A stretch of 64,000 nucleotides of DNA from Pegoplata infirma (taxonomy: Eukaryota > Arthropoda > Insecta > Diptera > Anthomyiidae), in the NCBI GenBank assembly GCA_963921195.1, contig OY992541.1:12876644-12940643 (forward strand), given 5' to 3'. A program made the translations under genes and the position numbers. Below the pieces are notes generated by a model that was given only the letters and a program-made list of their open reading frames with translations, ran no database searches and was not told the origin of the DNA. Below, piece after piece: positions 56,143 through 64,000 of this stretch. Every line of letters begins with the position of its first letter. The stretch's first letter is position 1.

Positions 56143-57904
56143 TAGGGTTACCATTTGCATTTTGAGAAAAAGAGGACGTCAACCTTAAAAAAGGAGGACA
56201 TTTGACCCAAAAAAGAGGACAATTTTTTTTTAATAATAAATTTATTTAAAACAAGTCAACAAAGCAATACAATATGCAAAAACAAATCATTTTTATTAAG
56301 AAAACCTTTTTTTTCCACTAAAAAAATATATTTCCAATTATATTTCAATTTTTTGGAAATATCTATTCAATTTTATTTTTAAAATTTTCCTTTATAACTC
56401 AAAAATTTCCAGTTACAGTGGGTAAAAAAAGTAGTCGGACACTCATAACCTCAATTTCTTTCATTAAATTTGGTGGTTAAAATTCATTAAATTCAAAAAT
56501 GCGTTGGTACCATTGGTTGAAAAACAAATGGAGTTTTCTGAAAAGCATTTAGAAAATTTTGAAGTACAAATAAATAGAAAACTCTCATATACAATAGATA
56601 CAATACTTATTGTATATATTTTTGACTTATATTTCGAATTTTTTGAAAAACTCTTATTTTAGGAGATTTCAGCTGAATTCGCTTAAATTATATAAAAATG
56701 TTGGCTTAACTGACATGGAGGTTAACAATTAGTAACACCAGGATAGAATTAAGTCATTTACCATTTTAATTTTATTTAGAATTAAGCGGAATCTGGAAGC
56801 ATTTAATGAGTGTCCGAGTTCTTTTTTGAGGTAATTTTACAAGTTATTTTAGTTTTCGCTGATTTGCAAAAAACTTAGCTATCATTTTGATTCAAGAACA
56901 ACTGATTCTTAAAGTGTGAAAAACCATCTTTAAAATGGTACTAACACATTTTGGAATTTCATGAATTTTAACCACCAAATTTAATGAAAGAAATTGAGGT
57001 TATGAGTGTCCGACTACTTTTTTTACCCACTGTATATTTCAAAAAATTCGAAATAAAAGTCAAAAATTTTCTATTGTATATTAGAGTTTTCTATTTATTT
57101 GTACTTCAAAATTTTCTAAATGCTTTTCAGAAAACTCCATTTGTTTTTAAAAAATTTCCATTTTCATTTCAAAATTTTCTAAAAAATTTTATGAAAATTA
57201 CTTTTTAATTTAAATAAAATTAGATTTTTTAATTGTATTTCAAAAATTTCTATTTGGATTTAAAAATTATGCAAATGGTTTTCAAAAAATTTTATTTGTA
57301 TATCAAAATTTTTTGAAAAGCATTTGAAAAATTTTGATATACACATCGAAATTTTTGAAATATACTTAATTCGAATTTTCCGAAAAGCATTTTGAAAATT
57401 TTGAAATATAAATGGAAATTTTTGAAATACTATTGGAAGTTTATCAAATGGAATTTTTAAAAAGCATTTAGAAAATTACAAATAAAAAATTTTGAAATAC
57501 AATGGGGATTTTCTGAAAAACAATTTTTGTAAATTCAAAAGGAATTTGCTTTAAACCATTTAGAAAATTTTGTTTGATACCAAATCTTTTTTCGGAGAGC
57601 AATCTTTAAAACCTACGGCAGCTGATAAGAAGTGATGTCAACATAGTTATTTTCGCACTACATAAAGTGTTTTTTTTTTATTTTTGTGCTCGTTTTGCTC
57701 TCAAAAAGTTGACATTTCTGCTGGTAAGCGAAAATACAGCGATTCCAATAATTCAAAAGTTAAGAATTAACAAAAAAAAATGTATGGGGAAAAGTGCAAA
57801 AAGTAGGACAACCCCGGACACTTTCTAAAAAAGAAGTAGGACTGCCCCGGACGCTCTAAAAAAGAGGACGGTGTCCGGGGAAAAGAGGACGGATGGCAAC
57901 CCTA
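56143..57904. mobile_element. Non-autonomous hAT element (TAGGGTTACCAT ends), nested
   Basis: TAGGGTTACCAT and ATGGCAACCCTA with perfect TACTAACC on both sides (56135-56142 and 57905-57912). Subterminal AAAAGAGGAC motifs repeat at each end, with GGACGGTGTCCGGGG at the right. The interior consists of GGAAATTTTTGAAATA-type repeats in both orientations. It contains the insertion 56416-57032. Confidence 0.93.
56416..57032. mobile_element. 617-bp Tc1/mariner MITE with long terminal repeats
   Basis: CAGTGGGTAAAAAAAGTAGT followed by CGGACACTCATAACCTCAAT begins 72-bp or longer inverted repeats that match almost perfectly at the right. TA lies on each side (56414-56415 and 57033-57034). No transposase. 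The long, near-identical arms suggest recent origin. Confidence 0.92.
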
Positions 57905-58179
57905 TACTAACCGAAAAAAGAAAAACAGCCTTATTAACGCGCGATCAGCAAAGGTGTTGTAAAATGCAGCCCCTTTGTATTAATTGAAAATTATTTTTGC
58001 CTGCATAATAGAGCGCATTTGGACAAAGAGGTGTTAGTTGCACCGCTCACGCAAAATCGGCCGATGTTAACTAGCCAATTAACCGAGGTGGGAACTATAG
58101 GCCATATCAGCGCGCGATCGAACAAAGGGACGTAAATTGCCACACCTCTTTGTAATATATTGCAAGTTATTTCTGCCCA

Positions 58180-59251
58180 CACTCAAAAAAAAGTGAACTA
58201 AAATCTGGGAAAATTAACTAAATTTTGAGAAAAAGAGGGAATGATTTGGCTCCAAAGATTTTTTTTCTTGGTTTTAGTTCATAATTTTCCCAAAAATAAA
58301 GAAAACAAAGTTATTTAATTTTAAGCCAATTTTAACTAGAAAATGGGAAAAATTATACTTCACATTTTAGAAATAGATTGGGTCTAGACCCTGGACCCAT
58401 GGGTTCGGACCCCATTTGACTCGAGTCCCCGTTGGGTCCTTTAAGGGACCCCATAGATTTTGAACCAAAACTTGTGTCCGTTTCGCTCAAACTTGCTTAG
58501 TTTTTGAGATACGGTAATAAGGGGCCTGATAGGGTCTTGAGAATCTTAAAAACCGGATAACTCAAAAACTATTAATCGGAGGGCTTTCGCGTATTTTGCG
58601 GAAGTGTTCTACGGGTCAAGAGCTACAAAAATGCCGTTGGACCTTTTCTCGTGTTGGCAGTATTTACCGAGATATGTGTATTTATAAAATCTCGGGAATT
58701 ACAAATTTTAGATCTAAAATTAGGGTCTTGAGACCCCGACAGATATGCAGAGCTAGGCTATTCCACATTTTTCTTTGTAGTCTTTCTTTTGAAAATTTCA
58801 TCCGTTTCGCTCTATCTCGCTTAGTTTTCGAGATATTGAATTTTTAACTAAATTCCAAGAAGTTATTTACTTAATTCTCAGAAGTCATTAACTAAATTCT
58901 AAGAAGTACACTTCCTCAATTCAAAGAAGAGAAATACGATGATGTTTTTTTTAGTAAATTTTAACTAAACTTGAACTAAATTGTTTTTTAAGAAATATGT
59001 CTTAAAAATAAAGATACGATTCTTAGATTTGTGGAAAAATTCTTTGGCAGTAAGAATTTTTTTCGTAATATTTAAAAAACCCATTTAAAGAAAACTATGA
59101 ACTAATTATAAGTAAATGAACTAAAAATTTTTCCTCATAGTTAAGAAAATTTCTCATTTTTAAGTTAAATTTAACTAAATTTTAGGAAAATTCATGATAA
59201 ATTTTCAAAGACATTTTTTCCTTAAATTTAGTTATGTCTTTTTTTTCAGTG
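58180..59251. mobile_element. 1.07-kb inverted-end element, copy 2, CA duplication, opposite orientation
   Basis: Reverse complement of 54416-55496 along its length, starting CACTCAAAAAAAAGTGAAC and ending TTTTTTTTCAGTG. CA flanks both (58178-58179 and 59252-59253). Both copies keep the same 83-codon frame in the core with only a few changes, but it lacks recognisable motifs. Confidence 0.88.
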
Positions 59252-59591
59252 CACGTAAAGTTTTAAGCATAGATAGTGCTTACCGAGTGCGGATCTATAT
59301 GCGATATTACCCTGCGATTAGACAAAGCGGCGTAATTGACACCCAAATTTATATTATAAAGAACGTTATGTCTGTCTTATTTACAATCACGCAAAAACGG
59401 CTGAAACAATTGTTTGAGATTTTCACAACTGTTAAAATTAACTGATCGAGAACTATTGGCCATATTAGACCGTTATCGAAGAAATCGCAAAATGTCACGC
59501 ACTTTTGCTACAAATGGGTTTTTTCCACCTATTATGCAGTCACGGAAATTCGGCTGAGTCAATTTAATTGAAAGTTTCACCACGTGTAGTG

Positions 59592-61696
59592 CAGGCGCGG
59601 ATCCAGCTCTTGGGTTTGGGGGGGAAAATTTTATTTTTTTTTTGCTCAAAAAATTTTTTTTCCAGGGAACTTCAGGTCGAATTTAAATCATTGGTTAAGG
59701 TTTTTTAGTGTTCTACTCTTGTTTATTATGATTTTTTCTATAGAAACACTTTCAAATTTTAAAAATTTAGACCTATAATAAAAAAAAAACTTAAATGTTT
59801 GTGGAAATTTTTCTGAGTCATTTGCTTAAAGAGAAAATTTATGATTCTTAGACGTTATTATATTTTGATACAGCAAAGCTTTTAAAATTTATACAAAAAT
59901 ATTTTGATGAGGCTTTTTCTAGCTCGAGGTCATTATTTCCTTTACTTATTAAAGCTATGATATTCTCATAGAATAATTTTCAAAAACTTATTCTATTGGA
60001 ATATCAAAGTCTAAATAAGTAAAGAAAATAATGACCTCGAGCTAGAATAAACCTACTAAAAATACAATATTTTAAAGGTCGAACGAAACGATTTATATTT
60101 TTGAATAAAAATTAATCAGAATTTATGCAAAAATTAAATTTTGATTTCATATAGAAAATTCTCTGATATTTATGCAATACTCACACCAAAAATTTCTATA
60201 TTTAAAAAAATGTTCGTAAAGAAAAATTCTTAGATTTAGTGAATTTTTCTCATTGAAAACTTCTTAAAAAAACTTTTCCATAGAAAAAGTCTAAGATAGT
60301 TAAGCATTCTCTGCGAAATATTTTCATAAGAGAGTTTAAGAAACTTTTTTCTAAAAAAATATTTTAGTTTCTGAGTCATTTTACCCATAGAAAAAATCTC
60401 AGAGTCTGAGTCTCCGAAATTTTTCCTACAAAAAAGTGTTAGATTCTGAGACATTTAAAAAAAAAAAAATTGGAATCTAAGACCTGTTTTTAGATTTTGT
60501 GATATTTTTTTCTAAAATTCTCAGAATATTTTTTCTAAAATTCTTGAGTCTAAGGCAATTTCCTTTCGAAAAAGTCATAGATTTTAGAATATTTTTTTAA
60601 TATTAAAACTCAAAAATTCTGAGATATTTTTCCTATCGAAAAAAAATCGGAAATTTTTTCTAGGATTTAGTAATTTTTTTATATAAAAAAGGTCTCAAAT
60701 TTTCCTATTAAAAAGTCTTAGATTCTGAGACATCTTTCTAATAAAAAAAATTTCAGATTCTGAGACATTTTTCCTAAGGAAAAATACTTAGATTCCGAGA
60801 CATTTTTCCTACAAAAGTCCCAGATTCTGTATAATTTTTCCTAAAGAAAAAGTCTAAGATTCTATTGCATTTTTTGTAAAAAAAAAAAATCTCAAAATTT
60901 CTTATTTTTCCTAAAGAAAAATGTTATTTTAATTTCACTTTTGTAACTCATGATTTCATTTCCTCTTTTCTTTTTACCCAGAAGAATTGTCAAATTTTCG
61001 ATACAGAAAATTCTCAGATTTTTCCTATAAAAAAACTCTTAGATTTTTTCCAAAGAAAAACTGTTAGATTTTTCATATAAAAATTGTCAAAATTATAAGA
61101 TTTTTCCTATAAAAAAAATCTAAGAAAAATTCTCAACTTTTTTCTATAAATTCTCAAATTATTCATTTAGAAAAATTAAAAAAAATTTCGTCTAGAAAAA
61201 TTCCCAAATATTTCGTCTAGAAAAATTCTTGTATTTTTTATAAAGAAAAGTTTTAATTTTTTGAGACTTTTATCACATAGAAAAATTCTAACATTCAGAA
61301 ACATTTTAGGATTCTTAGACATTTTTCGTAGAAGAATTTCTATAAAGAAAATTTCTCCAATAGAAAAATTCCCAGATTTTTCATATAGAAAACTTTTAAG
61401 GATTTTCCTATAGAAAAATTGTTTCTCTAAAAAAATTCTCTAATTTTTTCATATTGAAAAATTTTAACATTCTAAGACAAAAAATTTTAAGCTACTTTAA
61501 CAATTTTCATAGAAATTTTTTCAGATCCTTGGACATTTTTCATAGAATTTCTTTCTCAGATTATTTCCTTTTCACTTCCCTTTTTCCGTCTTCTTTTCTT
61601 TTATTCTCCTTTTTTTTCTTTTTTGCCCTTTTCCTTTTTTTTCTTTCGAATTCGGTTTGGGGGGGGATTTCCTTTCCCCCCGTGAATCCGCGCCTG
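59592..61696. mobile_element. Non-autonomous hAT element (CAGGCGCGGATCCA ends, G-run)
   Basis: CAGGCGCGGATCCAGCTCTT followed by a GGGGGGG run on the left pairs with GGGGGGGG and TGAATCCGCGCCTG on the right. The 8-mers GTGTAGTG and GAGTAGTG outside differ at one base, consistent with an aged 8-bp duplication. The interior from about 59800 to 61560 is a long degenerate repeat of about 35 bp around AAAATTCTCAGATTTTTCCT. No transposase is seen. Confidence 0.85.
59911..60053. repeat. Hairpin in the hAT interior
   Basis: TTTTTCTAGCTCGAGGTCAT plus TATTTCCTTTACTTATT on the left matches AATAAGTAAAGAAAATAATG plus ACCTCGAGCTAGA on the right. The loop is about 60 bases. Probably a small nested MITE. Confidence 0.75.
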
Positions 61697-61872
61697 GAGT
61701 AGTGCTAACCAATGGGGGAACTATAAGTCGCATGAGTCCAATATTGAAATGTAGTGAAAGCTATATCTTTATTTAAATTTTCATCAGATGTAAAGCTAAC
61801 CGAGGATGGAAACTATCATTCATTATATAATATTTTTTCAACCCGGGCAACGCCGGGTGCACAACAACTAGT

Positions 61873-62060
61873 TTGTATATAACACTACCATCAAGATAGG
61901 TTTTTTTCAAAGTACAAACCGAATAATCGTGATTACCTTCACAAGCTGGACAAAACATTGACTCGGTTACAGTTCTTACCACCATGGCCATAAATGGAAC
62001 ACTTGCTACATTGCACATAGGGGCAAAATGGTATGTTTTATGGCATCAATTAAACCACTG
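61873..62060 (-). pseudogene. LINE ORF1 (Gag-like) zinc-knuckle fragment
   Basis: On the - strand CSKCSIYGHGGKNC (61969-62010) is a CX2CX4HX4C knuckle. After a frame change, CPACEGNHDYSVC (61914-61952) is a CX2CX3HX4C knuckle. That pair and spacing are known from the ORF1 proteins of Jockey/I-type LINEs, which bind element RNA. The Helitron end at 61871 cuts it off. The fragment carries at least one frameshift. Confidence 0.7.
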
Positions 62061-62665
62061 GATTTTTATAGTGGTTATGCACACCGTTTTAAAGAGCGTA
62101 GTTTTTTGATTAAATTTATGTAAAAACATGTAAGACTTTCTATGCAAAATTGCGAAAAAAATGCGCAAAAGCGAAAAAATAGAAATAGTTAGTTTAAAGC
62201 ATAAAATTTTGTAAGTTTTTGTGTTATTATGGGACCACGGCTATCGCTAAAACAAGTAAGTAATAGAATAACATACATATGAAGTATTCCACTCAAAATG
62301 TTCCACTAAAAAAATAAATTTCAAATAAATTTGAAATAGGAAAAAAACGATTATCAAGTCTTTTTGGGAAGTTAAGGTGCAAATTGGTCGTGGGGATGTT
62401 GAGGGAGGTGTCTGGGGATACCTTCTTCCTCGCGATAAGTATTTACAAATTGATTTAGTGTGATATTTATGCCTATATAATGTAATTTTATTAAATTTGT
62501 ATATTATATACATATCCACGCCCCCAAAAGTGGGCGGTACGAAATAAATGGCATTTTCTATTACCCTTATTTATTTGGCAGGTCAAAGAACTTCTTATGT
62601 CATAAACATGTTTGATGTTTTGAACAAATGTAAGAAACACCTTTAAAAACTCGTGTTTTCTAAGA
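62061..62665. other. No feature seen
   Basis: AT-rich DNA without a recognised element. GGGGATGTTGAGGGAGG near 62393 is only a local purine-rich patch. Confidence 0.4.
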
Positions 62666-62830
62666 TTTTTTTTAATTCTTCAAGGGAAACTTGTTTCCCC
62701 CTGGTCCGATTTCCCCCATTTAGAAGCCTAATCATCCTATGGTCATTAACTATGTTCGTGCTAAATTTCAGGGGTCTAGCTTTTTTGGTTTGGACTGCAC
62801 TTGATTTAATATTATAAAATAAGTCATATT
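62666..62830 (+). repeat. Fragment of the dispersed repeat of 45296
   Basis: AAACTTGTTTCCCCCTGGTC, CGATTTCCCCCATTTAGAAG and AAATTTCAGGGGTCTAGC parallel 45330-45440. Confidence 0.65.
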
Positions 62831-63388
62831 TTTAAAGTGCAGTTGCACAAAGCGGGCGCTTTTCGTGCAAGTTTCTATGACTGATTCTAGTAAAGGATTA
62901 TACCGCTTACCACTGTATAAAAATATCTAAGGATAATGTAGGATAAGTCTTGACATTTTAACCTTTGAACTTATGTTTTAAAAAACTTCATAAAAAGAAT
63001 GTTCTCAGAACGGCTATAACTACTTAAAAATTCAGTGCAATTTGGTCAGAATGAATGAAAATATTTTGTGCTAAAATTACCTTTTAATTGATGTGTATTG
63101 TTTAACAATTTTTCATTGATTTACCTTTCATTTGTAATTTTCAACTGAAGACTATTTAAAATATTTTTTTTTGTTTTTTTGAACTTTTACTAAATTTAAC
63201 ACAGTGCCAAGAAAGGAAGAATGGATAAATCAAAAAAGTAAAAATGCAGTCAAGCGTGGAAAAGTATAGGCTTTGGATATAAAATAACAATGTTAACAAA
63301 ATCGTTTTTTTTAAATTGAATTGTTGCCAAGAAGCCCCATATAGCTGCCCCTATGTGCATTGTGTTGGACCTTTGCTTCCCTTAAGAA

Positions 63389-63715
63389 CAGGGCCGGATT
63401 AACCTTGAGGCAAAGTAGGCAACTGCCTAGGGGCCCACTTAGAATAAGGGCCCACATTATGAATTTGGATTTTTTTTATATACATATATGTATTTCTTCA
63501 AGAGAAAATTATATTTTAAATTTAAATTTTAAATATTTTTATAACCATTGCCATGTTTTTATATTACATCGTCATATTTTCGCACATTAAGAAACGTGTT
63601 TCAAATTATTATAGAATAATATTAAACTTTATCAAGGCGATTTAACAACGACTTGTTAGAGGACAGGATGACAAGCATGGTCCTAAACACACTTGCAAGG
63701 GCCCCAGAGCCCCCT
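63389..63715 (+). mobile_element. Left end of a hAT-type element (CAGGGCCGGATTAACC)
   Basis: CAGGGCCGGATTAACCTTGA, GGCAAAGTAGGCAACTGCC and TAGGGGCCC form a typical hAT left terminus. Matching GGGCCCCAGAGCCCCC near 63697-63712 may belong to the right part. CTTAAGAA precedes the left end but I do not find it again, so the right end may be lost or outside the window. Confidence 0.6.
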
Positions 63716-64000
63716 TATATTTGGAGTATTTAAATTTATTACACTACAACACATTTAAAAAAAAAAAAACATACTATTCTAAGCACCCGGGTGAAAATGA
63801 CCATGTATGTTCATTAGACTGGCCCTTATTTTTAAAGTTGGTCCGAATCCCGCTCCCCGGGGCTTATTTCGCGAGGTTATCGGAAAAACTAATCCAAAAC
63901 AAATTTCAGCTCATTTGGATCATTTTTGAGCTATCCCAAGACCGTAAAAGTTTTAAAAAACGATTAAATGGAAAAAATATGACTTTTTATTGATTTTCTT
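63716..64000. other. No feature seen
   Basis: AT-rich sequence to the end of the window. The open frame across 63721-63993 shows no motif or composition that supports a gene. Confidence 0.4.

Larger units (their letters stand above)
55885..61871 (+). mobile_element. Helitron-like element with ~165-bp tandem units, 3' hairpin and CTAG
   Basis: The 3' end is ACCCGGGCAACGCCGGGT (hairpin, 61841-61858) followed by GCACAACAACTAG and T. A GC hairpin about ten bases before a CTRR end next to T is the Helitron signature. The body consists of units of about 165 bp with CTGCCTGTTCCGTAATCACG, TTTTCACCACAGATAGTACT, AACTATTGGCCATATTAG and a variable ACACCCCTTTGTA block. These are seen at 55900-56142, 57905-58177, 59254-59591 and 61697-61840. 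Three insertions break it. No Rep/helicase is encoded. Confidence 0.65.

Noticed and set aside
1..64000. tRNA genes
   Set aside because: Searching by eye for GGTTCGA/GGTTCAA T-loop phrases gave only hits without paired arms (for example 17572 and 54305).

Overview
This is a gene-poor, very AT-rich eukaryotic window made almost entirely of mobile elements and repeats. I find no convincing host gene, no tRNA or rRNA and no CRISPR array. The repeat types point to a higher fly (Diptera, probably a calyptrate such as a blow fly or house-fly relative): a BEL/Pao retrotransposon, decayed LOA/Jockey-type LINEs, Tc1 and mariner relics, many hAT-style non-autonomous elements, and a recurrent 'GGGGTCCCAGACCGATATTTCG ... 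GTGGAGGGTAT' repeat. The organism call is inference.

Layout. 1-2400: decayed LINE (reverse transcriptase, RNase H, zinc motif) on the + strand. 4130-6170: hAT-type element with an 8-bp target duplication and 442-bp tandem repeats inside. 7235-11182: two inverted arrays of a 25-bp minisatellite flank a Helitron-like repeat, which carries a fold-back element with a 9-bp duplication. 12425-17147: fold-back plus a TAA-flanked composite element. It holds a small TA element and a 2.4-kb element with the hallmarks of Transib: 5-bp CGGCG duplication and CACAGTG/CACTGTG ends. A second, related 25-bp minisatellite fills the latter. 18385-30350: older dispersed repeats broken by about eight insertions, among them a long fold-back hAT, a Tc1 element with IR/DR ends and, inside that, a dead mariner. 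30593-36085: fold-back hAT, CACTCAAAA element, Harbinger-like hairpin and a hAT with 'ATGCACTAAAAA' repeats. 37740-44261: a complete, apparently young BEL/Pao LTR retrotransposon on the - strand (433/434-bp LTRs, 5-bp ATAAT duplication, one intact 1772-codon Gag-Pol frame), inside an older element with palindromic TTCCCGGGAA motifs. 45300-51900: more dispersed repeats and hAT-type elements. 51903-55582: a Tc1-family relic on the - strand, split by a fold-back element and by a 1.08-kb inverted-repeat element. 55735-61871: a LINE fragment, then a Helitron-like tandem-repeat element ending in a hairpin and CTAG, split by two hAT elements and a second, inverted copy of the 1.08-kb element. 61873-64000: LINE ORF1 zinc-knuckle fragment and hAT/dispersed repeat ends.

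How it fits together. The region reads as a layered insertion record. Target duplications or intact paralogous sites let about 20 insertions be delimited to the base. Only the BEL element looks capable of making its own proteins; nearly all the rest are non-autonomous or dead. I found no novel multi-gene system.
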